A stretch of DNA of 50,420 nt, from NCBI RefSeq assembly GCF_003258865.1, contig NZ_NPEX01000012.1:1-50420 (forward strand), read 5' to 3'. The notes below the pieces were generated by a model. That model saw nothing but the letters and a program-made list of their open reading frames with translations. It was not told the origin of the DNA and did no database searches. Position numbers and translations under genes: made by a program. This stretch comes from Rhodoplanes roseus. GTDB lineage: Bacteria; Pseudomonadota; Alphaproteobacteria; Rhizobiales; Xanthobacteraceae. Below, one piece after another: positions 1 through 8,709 of the stretch. The stretch's first letter is position 1, and every line of letters starts with the position of its first letter.

Positions 1-3
1 ACC

Positions 4-52
4 CGCTCTGCGTCTCGCGACGCAGAGCGACCTCCCCCCTCCAGGGGGAGGT
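4..52. repeat. Two adjacent perfect hairpins downstream of hisC
   Basis: Positions 4-14 pair perfectly with 19-29 (11-bp stem, TCGC loop), and 30-38 pair with 44-52 (9-bp stem, 5-nt loop). They lie just past the hisC stop codon on the minus strand. No clear T-run follows, so this may be a dispersed palindromic element acting as mRNA end rather than a classical intrinsic terminator. Confidence 0.5.
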
Positions 53-67
53 GAAGAAGCGCCGCGC

Positions 68-1165
68 CTACCCCGCCATGAACTCGGCGAGGGCGGCGAC
101 GACGAGGCGGTTGGCCTCCTCGGTGCCGATGCTCATGCGCAGGGCCCCGGGCAGGCCGTAGCTCGCCACCGAGCGCAGCACCAGGCCGCGGCTGGTGAGG
201 AACGCGTCCGCCGCCTGCGCCGTCTTGCCGTTCTGGCCGGGGAAGTGGATCAGCAGGAAGTTGGCGACGCTCGGCGTGACGGTGAGGCCGAGCTTGGCGA
301 TCTCCTCGGTGAGCCAGGGCATCCAGCGGTCGTTGTGGGCGCGCGAGCGCTCGACGTGCCCGGCATCCTGCACGGCGGCGATGCCGGCCTCGATCGCCGG
401 CGCGCCGACATTGAACGGCCCGCGCACGCGGTTGACGGCGTCGACGACGTGGGCCGGCCCGACCATCCAGCCGAGACGCAGCGCCGCGAGCGCGTGGATC
501 TTCGAGAAGGTCCGGCACATCACGACGTTCTCGCTCTCGGCGACGAGCTCGAGGCCGGTCGAGTAGTCGTTGCGGCTCACATATTCCGCATAGGCCGCGT
601 CGAGCACCAGCAGGATGTCGGGGCGCAGGCCGGCATGCAGCCGCTTCACCTCGTCGTAGGGGATGTAGGTGCCGGTCGGGTTGTTGGGGTTGGCGAGGAA
701 GATCACCTTGGTGCGCGGCGTCACGGCCGCCAGGATGGCATCGACGTCGGTGGTGAGGTCCTTTTCCGGCGCGACGACCGGCTTGGCGCCCGTGCCCATG
801 GTCACGATCGGATAGACCAGGAAGCCGTATTGCGAGTGGATCGCCTCGTCGCCGTCGGAGAGATACGCCCGCCCGATCAGGTTGAGCAGATCGTCGGAGC
901 CGGCGCCGCAGATGATGCGGGCGGGATCGAGCCCGTAGACGCCGGCGATCGCCTCGCGCAGCCGGGTCGAGGCGCCGTCCGGATAATCCTCGAGATGCTC
1001 GGCCACGCTCCGGTACGCCTCGACGGCGCGCGGGCTCGGGCCCAGCGGCGACTCGTTGGAGGACAGCTTGAACACCTTGGCGGCGCCGGGGGCGCCGCTC
1101 TTGCCGGGCACATAGGCGGAAATCGAGAGCACGCCGGGACGCGGCTGCGGACGAACGTTGGACAT
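68..1165 (-). CDS. hisC: Histidinol-phosphate aminotransferase (HisC)
   Basis: A 365-aa class I/II PLP aminotransferase that in this family converts imidazole-acetol phosphate to histidinol phosphate with glutamate as donor. Many alphaproteobacterial paralogues also transaminate aromatic keto acids. Visible family signatures are [12 protein letters not shown] near residues 35-46, the ANPNNPTGT loop at about 158-166, and [15 protein letters not shown], where Lys222 is the expected Schiff-base lysine. The ATG at 1165 was chosen over upstream in-frame ATGs because it gives the normal family length and follows a GAAGG-type ribosome site. The next gene upstream on the same strand encodes a chorismate mutase, so a tyrosine/phenylalanine role is possible; sequence alone does not separate the two. 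Confidence 0.93.
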   Translation of the reverse strand: MSNVRPQPRPGVLSISAYVPGKSGAPGAAKVFKLSSNESPLGPSPRAVEAYRSVAEHLEDYPDGASTRLREAIAGVYGLDPARIICGAGSDDLLNLIGRAYLSDGDEAIHSQYGFLVYPIVTMGTGAKPVVAPEKDLTTDVDAILAAVTPRTKVIFLANPNNPTGTYIPYDEVKRLHAGLRPDILLVLDAAYAEYVSRNDYSTGLELVAESENVVMCRTFSKIHALAALRLGWMVGPAHVVDAVNRVRGPFNVGAPAIEAGIAAVQDAGHVERSRAHNDRWMPWLTEEIAKLGLTVTPSVANFLLIHFPGQNGKTAQAADAFLTSRGLVLRSVASYGLPGALRMSIGTEEANRLVVAALAEFMAG

Positions 1166-1201
1166 CACAAGACCTTCGACAGAATGGACTGCTCTTTCTT
1201 C

Positions 1202-1290
1202 CGTCATGGCCGGCTCGTCCCGGCCATCCACGTCTTCGGTCCTGCGAGGGCGGAACGCGCGTGGACGCCCGCACGGGCGGGCACGGCGAC
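1202..1290. repeat. Intergenic palindromic repeat
   Basis: A composite palindrome between hisC and the chorismate mutase gene. The left half carries ATGGCCG/CGGCCAT arms and ends in CCATCCACG; the right half begins CGTGGAC, carries GCCCGC/GGCGGGC arms and ends GGCGAC, so the two halves are roughly inverted copies. It resembles short dispersed elements frequent between genes in Bradyrhizobium-like genomes. It is non-coding in appearance. Confidence 0.55.
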
Positions 1291-1307
1291 ACGGAGTGCG
1301 GCGGACG

Positions 1308-2168
1308 TCAGTGGCCGGTCGGGACCAGGGCGCCGTTCGCCGAGACGGTATAGCGGGTCGCGTGGCCGCCGACCATGGCCTGGGCGCGGACCGAGGCCCC
1401 CGCCCCGATCAGGGCTCCGACCACCTCCTCGATGGTGCGGCCGGCCGGCACCGAGACCAGCAGGGCCGCCCCGTCGAAGGCGCCGTCCGGCACCGCGACA
1501 ACCTCGGCGAGCATCTGCACGGCCTGGGCGGCCTTCAGGCTCCAGCCCGAGACCCGGATGCTGTGCAGCCGGACCTCGGTGACCAGCGCGTCCGGGTGGG
1601 GGCGCGCGATGGCGAACACCGGCAGCCCGGCCGGATGGTCGGCGCGCTCGACGAAGGGCAGCCGGGCGATGATCTTCGGCGCGTCGGGGCGTTCGAGGCC
1701 CGTCCACCAGGCGCCGCCCGCCGTGCTGGCGGCCGGTACCAGGCCGAGATCGCCATGCGCCCCGTCGAGCGCCGCGATCACCCCGGCGACGCCGAGATGG
1801 CCCAGGAACGGCACCGTGAAGCCGAAATGGAAGCGGGCGCTGTCGCGCATCGCCGCCTCGCCGGTCGACAGGTCGGCATGCACCCGGTACGGCGCCTGGA
1901 CATAGGTGAACGTCGCGATGATCACCCGAAGAATGCTCTCGGCCGTGTCGAGCGGCAGGATGCCGCGATGGCGCTCGACCATCCGGCGCATCATGTCCGC
2001 CTCGCGGGCCGGGCGGAACGCCGAGCCGGTCTCGGCGGTGCGTTTCACCTCGATCAGGCGGGCGATGATCTCGCCGCGCTCCATCAGCAGGCGATGCATC
2101 GCCTCGTCGATGCGGTCGATCTCGGCCCGCAGGACGGCGAGCGAGGGCACGGGGGCGTCTGTCGACAT
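1308..2168 (-). CDS. AroQ-type chorismate mutase with extra C-terminal domain
   Basis: A 286-aa protein. Residues about 9-90 form an AroQ-class chorismate mutase helix bundle, which rearranges chorismate to prephenate. Arg14, Arg31 and Lys42 have the spacing (17 and 11) of the active-site Arg11/Arg28/Lys39 of the E. coli enzyme. The remaining 190 residues are not a standard dehydratase or dehydrogenase: [18 protein letters not shown] faintly recalls prephenate dehydratase or periplasmic-binding folds, but no catalytic motif is convincing. The ATG at 2168 follows a GGAGAG ribosome site; an in-frame extension to 2309 runs over the metX promoter and was rejected. Its place beside hisC suggests a Phe/Tyr branch cluster. 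Confidence 0.82.
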   Translation of the reverse strand: MSTDAPVPSLAVLRAEIDRIDEAMHRLLMERGEIIARLIEVKRTAETGSAFRPAREADMMRRMVERHRGILPLDTAESILRVIIATFTYVQAPYRVHADLSTGEAAMRDSARFHFGFTVPFLGHLGVAGVIAALDGAHGDLGLVPAASTAGGAWWTGLERPDAPKIIARLPFVERADHPAGLPVFAIARPHPDALVTEVRLHSIRVSGWSLKAAQAVQMLAEVVAVPDGAFDGAALLVSVPAGRTIEEVVGALIGAGASVRAQAMVGGHATRYTVSANGALVPTGH

Positions 2169-2214
2169 GGCGGCTCTCCGGGGCGCGGGCGTCCCGCCCA
2201 TCTCACGGATGTGG

Positions 2215-2243
2215 TTGATAATTTGCTGCCCGTGCGAACGCAA
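2215..2243 (-). promoter_or_regulatory. Possible promoter for the chorismate mutase gene
   Basis: On the minus strand TTGCGT (2238-2243) and TATCAA (2215-2220) are separated by 17 bp, about 50 bp upstream of the start codon. It lies back to back with the metX promoter. The hexamers are only moderate matches. Confidence 0.3.
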
Positions 2244-2251
2244 AGAAAACA

Positions 2252-2279
2252 TTGACAGGGCGCCGCTCCGCCCTATGTA
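2252..2279 (+). promoter_or_regulatory. Sigma70-like promoter for metX-metW
   Basis: TTGACA (2252-2257), a 16-bp spacer and TATGTA (2274-2279) form a near-consensus housekeeping promoter. A start near 2286 leaves an untranslated leader of about 130 nt before metX, long enough for a regulatory element. No SAM-II riboswitch signature was recognised in it. Confidence 0.55.
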
Positions 2280-2418
2280 AGCCCAGCCCGTGTCACCGGG
2301 CCGGCGCATCCGGGGCGGCGATCACGGGTTGCCCGGCCGGCGGTTTCGACCGACGATGGGCGATCAGGCGACCACCGACACGACCCGCGACGCCTTTGGG
2401 AGGCCCGGCCCAGCCACG

Positions 2419-3606
2419 ATGAGCACGACCCCCGCCACGGCCGAGACGAAGCTGCCCGTCCTGGTGCGCGAGGCCGACCGGCCGCGCTCGAGGCTCGCCG
2501 AGTTCGGCCCGGACACGCCGCTGCAGCTCGATTGCGGCGTCGCCTTCTCGCCCTTCCAGGTGGCCTACCAGACCTACGGCACGCTGAACGAGACCAAGAG
2601 CAACGCCGTGCTGATCTGCCACGCGCTCACCGGCGACCAGCATGTCGGCAACGTCCATCCGGTGACTGGCAAGGGCGGCTGGTGGGACATCATGATCGGT
2701 CCCGGCCGGCCGATCGACACCGACCGCTATTTCGTCGTCTGCTCCAACGTGGTCGGCGGCTGCATGGGCACGTCGGGCCCCTCCTCCACCAATCCGCTGA
2801 CGGGCGATCCCTACGGTCTCGACTTTCCGGTCATCACCATCAAGGACATGGTGCGGGCCCAGACCATGCTGCTCGACCATCTCGGCATCGACACGCTGTT
2901 CGCGGTCGCCGGCGGCTCGATGGGCGGCATGCAGGTCCTGGAATGGTGCGCCAGCTATCCGCAGCGGGTGTTCTCGGCCCTGCCGATCGCCACTGCGACG
3001 CGCCATTCGGCCCAGAACATCGCCTTCCACGAGGTCGGCCGCCAGGCCGTGATGGCCGATCCGGAGTGGCGCAACGGGCGCTACTTCGTCGAGGGCACGA
3101 TGCCGCGGCGGGGCCTGTCGGTCGCCCGCATGGGCGCCCACATCACCTATCTGTCCGACACGGCGCTGCACCGGAAGTTCGGGCGGCGGTTCCAGGATCG
3201 CGACAACCCGACCTTCTCGTTCGACGCCGATTTCGAGGTGGAGAGCTATCTGCGCCACCAGGGCTCGACCTTCGTCGAGCGCTTCGACGCCAACAGCTAT
3301 CTGTATCTGACGCGGGCGATGGATTACTTCGATCTCGCCGCCGACCACGGCGGGGTGCTCGCCAACGCCTTCAAGGGGACGCGCACGCGCTTCTGCGTGA
3401 TCTCCTTCACCAGCGACTGGCTGTTCCCGACGCCGGAGTCCCGCGCCGTCGTGCACGCGCTCAACGCCGGCGGGGCGCGCGTCTCCTTCGCCGAGATCGA
3501 GACCGACAAGGGCCACGACGCCTTCCTGCTCGACGAGCCGGAGCTGCTCGGCATCGTGCGCGGCTTCCTCGACTCCGCCGGCCGCGCCAGAGGGCTCGTG
3601 TCATGA
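2419..3606 (+). CDS. metX: Homoserine O-acetyltransferase (MetX)
   Basis: A 395-aa alpha/beta-hydrolase-fold acyltransferase activating homoserine, normally with acetyl-CoA, for methionine synthesis. The nucleophile elbow AGGSMGGMQ puts the catalytic serine at about residue 167; the family Asp and His fall in [10 protein letters not shown] and DKGHDAFL. The N-terminal [11 protein letters not shown] and the [12 protein letters not shown] stretch are typical of MetX. ATG 2419 gives the usual length; in-frame ATGs at 2290 and 2356 would add a low-complexity leader. Its stop overlaps the metW start (ATGA), showing a tight operon. Some family members use succinyl-CoA, which the sequence does not settle. 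Confidence 0.93.
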   Translation: MSTTPATAETKLPVLVREADRPRSRLAEFGPDTPLQLDCGVAFSPFQVAYQTYGTLNETKSNAVLICHALTGDQHVGNVHPVTGKGGWWDIMIGPGRPIDTDRYFVVCSNVVGGCMGTSGPSSTNPLTGDPYGLDFPVITIKDMVRAQTMLLDHLGIDTLFAVAGGSMGGMQVLEWCASYPQRVFSALPIATATRHSAQNIAFHEVGRQAVMADPEWRNGRYFVEGTMPRRGLSVARMGAHITYLSDTALHRKFGRRFQDRDNPTFSFDADFEVESYLRHQGSTFVERFDANSYLYLTRAMDYFDLAADHGGVLANAFKGTRTRFCVISFTSDWLFPTPESRAVVHALNAGGARVSFAEIETDKGHDAFLLDEPELLGIVRGFLDSAGRARGLVS

Positions 3607-4268
3607 TGCTGTCCCGTGCGCCGCGCGATCTCACCATGGCCGAGACGGTGCGCGGCCCGGGCGGCGCCCGCGTCGACCTGCTGCTGGTCTCCGAGATGAT
3701 CGAGCCGGGCTCGCGCGTGCTCGACGTCGGCTGCGGCGACGGCGAGCTGCTGCGCCTGCTGGAGGCGCGCGGCGTCGACGGCCGCGGCATCGAGCTGTCG
3801 CGCGAGGGCGTCAACGAATGCGTCGCCAAGGGCCTCGCCGTGATCCAGGGCGACGCCGACACCGACCTCGCCAACTATCCGGACGACGCCTTCGACTACG
3901 TGATCCTGTCGCAGACCCTGCAGGCGACGCGGCGGCCGCGCGACGTGATCGAGCACATGCTGCGGATCGGCCGGCGCGCCGTGGTGTCGTTCCCGAATTT
4001 CGGCCACTGGCGCATCCGTCTCCAGCTCCTGTTCGACGGCCGCATGCCGCGCACCGCCAACCTGCCCGAGACCTGGTACGACACCCCCAACATCCATTTC
4101 TGCACGATCAAGGACTTCAACGACATGTGCGCGCTGGTCGGCGCCCACATGGAGAAGGCCGTGGCGCTCGACCCGTGGGGCACGGCGCTGAAGATCAACG
4201 CCCCCTGGTGGTTCTGGAACCTGTTCGGGGAGCAGGCCGTGTTCGTGCTCACCCGCAAGCCGGGGTGA
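3603..4268 (+). CDS. metW: MetW, SAM-methyltransferase-fold methionine biosynthesis protein
   Basis: A 221-aa protein with a class I methyltransferase fold. The SAM-binding glycine motif [12 protein letters not shown] lies at residues 39-50, and the downstream signatures [28 protein letters not shown] and [16 protein letters not shown] are characteristic of MetW. MetW is found next to MetX in many proteobacteria and is needed with it for homoserine acylation; a methyl transfer reaction is not established. The start ATG overlaps the metX stop; a second ATG follows at once (3606). Confidence 0.92.
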   Translation: MMLSRAPRDLTMAETVRGPGGARVDLLLVSEMIEPGSRVLDVGCGDGELLRLLEARGVDGRGIELSREGVNECVAKGLAVIQGDADTDLANYPDDAFDYVILSQTLQATRRPRDVIEHMLRIGRRAVVSFPNFGHWRIRLQLLFDGRMPRTANLPETWYDTPNIHFCTIKDFNDMCALVGAHMEKAVALDPWGTALKINAPWWFWNLFGEQAVFVLTRKPG

Positions 4269-4307
4269 GGCAGGCGCTGCGCTTTCGCACCAGGCTGCGG
4301 ACGCGTG

Positions 4308-4358
4308 CCCCGGACGAGGCGCGGCAGGCCGCAGGCCTGATGCGCCGCGGATCCGGGG
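4308..4358. repeat. Palindromic repeat downstream of metW
   Basis: CCCCGGA at 4308-4314 pairs with TCCGGGG at 4352-4358, and the GGCGCGGCA...TGCGCC interior also pairs, giving a long hairpin. A related half copy (GTGTCCCGGACGTGGCG) follows near 4398-4414. The form matches a palindromic element dispersed in Bradyrhizobium-like genomes. It may end the metXW transcript. Confidence 0.5.
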
Positions 4359-4461
4359 TCCATCTTCGCGGCCGGACGAGCTGACCGGCGCTCCCCGTGT
4401 CCCGGACGTGGCGAGAGCACGGACAGGCTGGTTCCTCCGGCGCGTCGATGAACTGCGCACA

Positions 4462-4490
4462 TTGATTTTGCCTATACAAATGCCTACATA
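4462..4490 (+). promoter_or_regulatory. Promoter and likely operator of the BrnT/BrnA pair
   Basis: TTGATT (4462-4467), a 17-bp spacer and TACATA (4485-4490) form a good promoter ending 17 bp before the toxin ATG. The element TGCCTA occurs twice, at 4469-4474 and 4481-4486, with a 12-bp period, inside the spacer and -10 box. Tandem sites in this position suit binding by a ribbon-helix-helix antitoxin, giving autoregulation (inference). Confidence 0.45.
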
Positions 4491-4507
4491 TTGCGGGATG
4501 CGAGGCC

Positions 4508-4813
4508 ATGGAGTTTTCCGGCTTCGATTGGGATCCGGGTAACCGGACGAAATGCCAGAAGCACGGCGTGTCGCTCGCCGAGATCGAAAGCCTGTTCCGC
4601 GGTCGCATGAGGGTGGCGCCGGATCCGGCGCACTCGGTTGCGGAAGAGCGATTCAAGGCGATCGGACGCACCCGCGAAGGTCGTCACGTCTTCGTCGTCT
4701 TCACCCTGCGAGAGCGCGACGGCGACGTCCTGATACGGCCCGTGAGTGCCCGATACATGCACCGCCAGGAGGTGTGGCACTATGAAGAAGAAACTTCCGG
4801 CTCTGACGACTGA
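4508..4813 (+). CDS. brnT: BrnT-family toxin (type II toxin-antitoxin)
   Basis: A 101-aa DUF497/BrnT-like protein. Family features are the start FDWDPGNRTKCQKHGVS, followed by LAEIESLF, the RFKAIGRT strand and the VFTLRE and LIRPVSARYMHRQE segments. Characterised BrnT proteins are RelE-fold RNases that slow translation. The gene precedes the antitoxin, the usual brnTA order, and overlaps it by 32 bp, so the two are translationally linked. AGGCC lies a few bases before the ATG. Confidence 0.82.
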   Translation: MEFSGFDWDPGNRTKCQKHGVSLAEIESLFRGRMRVAPDPAHSVAEERFKAIGRTREGRHVFVVFTLRERDGDVLIRPVSARYMHRQEVWHYEEETSGSDD

Positions 4814-5039
4814 CGACGAAGCGGAGACGTTCGTCGCGGAGGCAGACCTGACGGAGTACGACCTGTCGGGCTTGGTGCCGCTTCGCTTCGAGATGAAGCC
4901 CAAGGACAAGTCGGTGAACCTCCGTTTGCCGGAGGATCTGCTGAACGCGGTGCGCGAGCACGCCAAGCGCGCCGGCATTCCGTATCAGCGCTTCATCCGG
5001 CTGGCACTCGAGCGGGCCGTGCAGCAGCGTCCGCGATGA
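4782..5039 (+). CDS. brnA: BrnA-like ribbon-helix-helix antitoxin
   Basis: An 85-aa protein whose C-terminal half (about residues 43-82, beginning KDKSVNLRLPEDLL) has the strand-helix-helix pattern of CopG/MetJ-type DNA binders, ending in a conserved YQRFIRLALERAV helix. The N-terminal part is acidic and probably wraps the toxin. The ATG at 4782 was chosen because AGGAGG sits 10 bp upstream within the toxin gene. It would neutralise the adjacent BrnT-like toxin and repress the pair. Confidence 0.78.
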   Translation: MKKKLPALTTDDEAETFVAEADLTEYDLSGLVPLRFEMKPKDKSVNLRLPEDLLNAVREHAKRAGIPYQRFIRLALERAVQQRPR

Positions 5040-5065
5040 TCGCGTGAGCCGGTCGCCCCCGCAGG

Positions 5066-5494
5066 TCAGCGCGACGGCGGGGCGGGCGGGGCGGCGCCGG
5101 GTGCGGGCGCGGTGCCGGGCGGCGGGGCGCCGGCTTCCACCGAGCCGCAGTTCTTGTCGACGGCGGTCTGGCGGACCATCTTCTGCTCGGCCCGCGCCTG
5201 CGCGAGGTCGGCCGAATAGGCGGCGGTGCTGACCGCCACGCCGGACGGCTCCTGGTTGGCGCGGGCGATGAGGTCGTTGAGCTGCTTCTCGCGGGCGACC
5301 GCCAGCGCGAGGCGGCCCGGCAGGTCCTGGCAGCGCAGGTAATCGTACTTGCCCGGCGCCGCGTAGAGGATGCCGAGATCGAGGTTCTGGGCGCAACCGC
5401 CGAGGATCGGTCCGGCCCCGGCCAGGAGCCCGGCCGTCAGCAGCCGCACCGCCCAATGGCGGCCCCCAGGCCGGGCTGTTCTCGCAAGCCTCAC
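5066..5494 (-). CDS. Small predicted lipoprotein of unknown function
   Basis: A 142-aa protein with an Arg-rich start, a hydrophobic stretch at about 16-30 and a lipobox ending LGGC with Cys34 as the lipidated residue. The mature part has a short region with two further cysteines (CQDL near 56 and KNC near 114) and a Pro/Ala-rich tail. No known domain was recognised. It is divergent from gshA, separated by about 210 bp. Codon bias and the clear signal support it as real. Confidence 0.65.
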   Translation of the reverse strand: MRLARTARPGGRHWAVRLLTAGLLAGAGPILGGCAQNLDLGILYAAPGKYDYLRCQDLPGRLALAVAREKQLNDLIARANQEPSGVAVSTAAYSADLAQARAEQKMVRQTAVDKNCGSVEAGAPPPGTAPAPGAAPPAPPSR

Positions 5495-5704
5495 GTCCGT
5501 TTCGCCGCTCCGGTTCGACGGGTCTCGTCTAGCACAAGTTTCGGGCCGGAAAAATTTTTCCCGAGATTGCGGTTACCTCGGGGCGGACCGGCGCGCGGTC
5601 GCACGCGGGCCCCGTGCAACCCCGAAAAAGGACGCAAGCCCGGCACGTTGCTCTTTCGTGCCGGGTGTGTAAGGTCGCCGCGCGTTTGCCCACCGGGACG
5701 TTCC

Positions 5705-7075
5705 ATGGCTCGTGACGTGATCGATATGACGCCGCTCCAGTCGCGCGACGACCTCGTCGCCTGGTTCGCAGAGGGCGAGAAGCCGAAGGACCGGTTCCGC
5801 ATCGGGACCGAGCACGAGAAGTTCCCGTTCACGATCGCCCGGCACGAGCCCCTGCCCTATGACGGCCCGCGCGGCATCCGCGCGCTGCTCGAGGGCATGC
5901 AGATGATCCTCGGCTGGGAGCCGATCATGGAGGCGGGCCACATCATCGGCCTGGTCGACGTGACCAAGGGCGGCGCCATCTCGCTGGAGCCGGGCGGGCA
6001 GTTCGAGCTCTCCGGCGCGCCGGAGGAGACGATCCACCAGACCTGCTCCGAGCTGCAGGCGCATCTGGCGCAGCTGCGCGAGGTCGCCGCGCCGCTCGGC
6101 ATCGGCTTCCTCGGCCTCGGCATGGCGCCGACCTGGACCCGCACCGAGATCGCGGTGATGCCCAAGGGGCGCTACCGCATCATGACCAACTACATGCCGA
6201 AGGTCGGCACCCTCGGCCTCGACATGATGTACCGGACCTGCACGGTGCAGACCAATCTCGACTTCTCGTCGGAAGCCGACATGGTCAAGAAGCTGCGCGT
6301 CTCGGTGGCGCTGCAGCCGATCGCCACCGCGCTGTTCGCCAACTCGCCGTTCACGGAAGGCAAGCCGAACGGCTTCCTGTCGTTCCGCTCGGAGATCTGG
6401 CGCGACACCGACGCCGACCGCTCCGGCATGATCCCGTGGGCGTTCGAGCCCGGCATGGGATACGAACGCTGGGTCGACTACGCGCTCGACGTGCCGATGT
6501 ATTTCGTCAAGCGCGGCGACCGGTACATCGACGTCGCCGGGCGGTCGTTCCGCGATCTGATGAACGGCACCCTGGCGGAGCTGCCGGGCGAGCGCGCCAC
6601 CCTGTCGGACTGGGCGAACCACATCTCCACCATCTTCCCCGAGGTACGGCTCAAGCGCTACCTCGAGATGCGCGGATCGGACGCGGTGCCGTGGCGCAGC
6701 CTACCGTCGCTGCCGGCCTTCTGGGTCGGCCTCCTCTACGACGACGCCTGCCTGGACGCCGCCTGGGACATCGCCAAGCACTGGACCGCCGAGGAGCGCC
6801 AGGCGCTGCGCGACCAGGTGCCGCGGCTCGGCTTCAAGGCGACCATCGCGGGCCGCACGATTCTGGACATCGCGCGCGAATGCCTGGCGCTCGCCCGCGC
6901 CGGCCTGACGCGGCGCAACCGCCAGGACTGGATGGGCCGCGACGAGACCCGCTATCTGGCGCCGCTCGAGGACATCGCCGAGCGTGGCGAGACCCCGGCC
7001 GAGACGCTGCTCGCCAAGTATCACGGCGCCTGGGCCGGCTCGGTCGACCCGGTGTTCAACGAATACGCCTACTGA
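5705..7075 (+). CDS. gshA: Glutamate-cysteine ligase (plant/alphaproteobacterial type)
   Basis: A 456-aa GCS2-family ligase making gamma-glutamylcysteine from Glu, Cys and ATP, the first glutathione step. Recognisable stretches are FRIGTEHEKFPF near the N-terminus, SLEPGGQFELSGAP, MMYRTCTVQTNLDF and WRDTDADRSGMIPWAF, all typical of the redox-regulated plant-like form rather than the E. coli form. The ATG at 5705 begins MARDVIDMTPLQSRDDL as in relatives; the longer in-frame ORF from 5456 overlaps the divergent lipoprotein start and is not supported. It is followed by a YbaK-type gene after 25 bp, probably co-transcribed. Confidence 0.93.
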   Translation: MARDVIDMTPLQSRDDLVAWFAEGEKPKDRFRIGTEHEKFPFTIARHEPLPYDGPRGIRALLEGMQMILGWEPIMEAGHIIGLVDVTKGGAISLEPGGQFELSGAPEETIHQTCSELQAHLAQLREVAAPLGIGFLGLGMAPTWTRTEIAVMPKGRYRIMTNYMPKVGTLGLDMMYRTCTVQTNLDFSSEADMVKKLRVSVALQPIATALFANSPFTEGKPNGFLSFRSEIWRDTDADRSGMIPWAFEPGMGYERWVDYALDVPMYFVKRGDRYIDVAGRSFRDLMNGTLAELPGERATLSDWANHISTIFPEVRLKRYLEMRGSDAVPWRSLPSLPAFWVGLLYDDACLDAAWDIAKHWTAEERQALRDQVPRLGFKATIAGRTILDIARECLALARAGLTRRNRQDWMGRDETRYLAPLEDIAERGETPAETLLAKYHGAWAGSVDPVFNEYAY

Positions 7076-7100
7076 GACGCATCAGCCGTCGGGGACCCGC

Positions 7101-7571
7101 ATGGCGAAGGGAACGCCGGCCACCCAGGCGCTGCAGAAGGCCGGCGTCGCCTTCACGCTGCACGAGTACGACTACGACCCGAACGCCGCCCGCATCGGCC
7201 TGCAGGCCGCCGAGGCGCTCGGCCTCGATCCCTCCCGCGTGCTGAAGACGCTGATGGCGCGCGCCGACCGCGAGCCGGTCTGCGTCGTCGTGCCGTCCGA
7301 CCGCGAGGTGAGCCTGAAGCGCCTCGCCGCGGCAGCGGGCGCCAAGCACGCCGAGATGCTGCCGCCCGCCGAGGCGGAGCGGATCACCGGCTATCACGTC
7401 GGCGGAATCTCGCCGTTCGGGCAGAGGAAACGGGTGCGGGTGTTCGTAGAGCAGGAGGCGACGGCGCACGCGACCGTGGTCCTCAACGGCGGCCGCCGCG
7501 GCCTGCAGGTCGAAATCAGTGCCGCCGACCTGGTCGCCCTGCTCGGCGCCGCTGTGGTCTCGCTCGCCTGA
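7101..7571 (+). CDS. ybaK: YbaK/EbsC-family Cys-tRNA(Pro) deacylase
   Basis: A 156-aa YbaK-domain protein. In this family the enzyme clears cysteine from mischarged tRNA(Pro). Signatures include the ALGLDPSRVLKTLMA region, the VVVPSDREVSLKRLA strand-helix with the conserved lysine, and the GGISPFGQRKRV loop. Length is normal for the family. Start ATG 7101 follows GGGGACC. It lies 25 bp after gshA, probably in one transcript; the cysteine link between the two is suggestive only. Confidence 0.88.
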   Translation: MAKGTPATQALQKAGVAFTLHEYDYDPNAARIGLQAAEALGLDPSRVLKTLMARADREPVCVVVPSDREVSLKRLAAAAGAKHAEMLPPAEAERITGYHVGGISPFGQRKRVRVFVEQEATAHATVVLNGGRRGLQVEISAADLVALLGAAVVSLA

Positions 7572-7701
7572 ACGGGCGGGGCCGGGCCGGCGGGGCGTCG
7601 GCTGTTCGGCCGACCGCTTTTACGTTACACCTCGGCGACGGAGTGCGATCGGCGAGGCGACCCCACGACGAGGCGAGGCGCACGATGACGCGAGGCCAAC
7701 G

Positions 7702-8280
7702 ATGACGCGACGCCCAGTGTCGTTCGGCCGATGCCTCTCCGTTCCGGTCCTCCTCTGCCTCCTCGTCGTGTCGCTCGGCCTCCTTCTCGGCGCGGTGCGG
7801 GTCGCGTCCGCGCAGGTCGGCTACGACCGGCCGGGCAGCGACTATTCCAGCTTCGCCGTGCGCAGCGCCGACCCGGCGGTCTGCGCCGCCCGCTGCGAGC
7901 GCGACACGCGCTGCCGCGCCTGGAGCTTCGCCTATCCGACCGCCGAGCGCGGCGCCGTGTGCCGGCTGAAGGCGCAGGTCCAGGCCCGCAGCCCGGACGG
8001 CTGCTGCGTCTCGGGCGTGAAGGGGGCCGGCGTCATCGAGCCGACCGACGGCGGCGGCGAAGTCGGCATCGATCGGGCCGGCGGCGACTTCCAGAGCCTC
8101 GACCTCGCCGCGGACGCCTCGTGGCAGACCTGCAAGGCCGCCTGCGAGGGCGAAGGCCGCTGCCGCGCCTGGACCTTCATCCGGGCCGGCTATATCGGCC
8201 CGGCGCCGCGCTGCTACCTCAAGAACCGCATTCCACCGCCGCGCAAACGCCCGTGCTGCGTCTCGGGCGTGGTGAAATAG
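7702..8280 (+). CDS. Secreted protein with two PAN/Apple-type modules
   Basis: A 192-aa protein. Residues about 10-37 form a signal peptide (hydrophobic core, ASAQ end). Two homologous modules follow, about 39-108 and 121-192. Each runs VGxDRxGxD, a CxxxC pair, CRAW(S/T)F, a single Cys and a closing CCVSGV; the six cysteines of module one (61, 65, 71, 87, 101, 102) match those of module two (144, 148, 154, 171, 185, 186). PAN modules bind proteins or carbohydrates. The ATG at 7702 puts the signal peptide at the N-terminus. The ligand is unknown. Confidence 0.78.
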   Translation: MTRRPVSFGRCLSVPVLLCLLVVSLGLLLGAVRVASAQVGYDRPGSDYSSFAVRSADPAVCAARCERDTRCRAWSFAYPTAERGAVCRLKAQVQARSPDGCCVSGVKGAGVIEPTDGGGEVGIDRAGGDFQSLDLAADASWQTCKAACEGEGRCRAWTFIRAGYIGPAPRCYLKNRIPPPRKRPCCVSGVVK

Positions 8281-8362
8281 CGGACCAGGCATGCGCTCTT
8301 CGCGCGCCTGGTGACGGTTCGTTAACGGGCCGGCGCCTACGCTCCGGGCAAGGAGCGGACCG

Positions 8363-8620
8363 ATGGGAATCGTCTCGTCGAACTTCAATTGGGTATCGAC
8401 CCCGACCGCCTACTCGCAGGTGACCAACTGGAGCGCCAAGCAGAAGGCGTTCAACAGCGGCGTCGCGGCGAATCTGGCGTCGATGAGCGACACCCTGTCG
8501 GGCGCGTCCGCGGACTTCGCCTACGGAATGTCGCAGATCGCAGCGAGGCGCGCGGCGGTCCGGGTCACGGAAGCAGCGCAAGCGAAGATCACCAAGAATC
8601 AACTCGACATGTCGGCCTGA
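8363..8620 (+). CDS. Small protein of unknown function
   Basis: An 85-aa polypeptide with no signal peptide or membrane segment. It is Ala/Ser-rich and helical in appearance after residue 20. The ATG follows AAGGAGCGGACCG, a good ribosome site, which is the main support for it. The next gene encodes a similar-sized YjfB-like protein, so the two may be a functional pair (inference). No family was recognised. Confidence 0.55.
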   Translation: MGIVSSNFNWVSTPTAYSQVTNWSAKQKAFNSGVAANLASMSDTLSGASADFAYGMSQIAARRAAVRVTEAAQAKITKNQLDMSA

Positions 8621-8709
8621 TCGCCGCGTGCCGCACTCCTCCGGTCCGGCCTCGACGCCGGCGCCGGTCGAAACAACCAACAGGCAGGCGCCGAACGGCG
8701 AAGACACCG

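Noticed and set aside
245-1582. Long opposite-strand ORFs over hisC and similar ones over other genes
   Set aside because: High GC produces long open shadow frames; these have Arg/Gly/Ala-rich compositions without domains and lie opposite well-recognised genes.
2280-2418. SAM-II riboswitch in the metX leader
   Set aside because: SAM-II is common before alphaproteobacterial met genes and the leader is long, but I found no GCTAAA-like pseudoknot strand or the conserved P1/loop bases. A covariance search would decide.
4269-4507. Additional gene between metW and brnT
   Set aside because: Frames here are short continuations of shadows and the region is filled by palindromic repeats and the toxin promoter.
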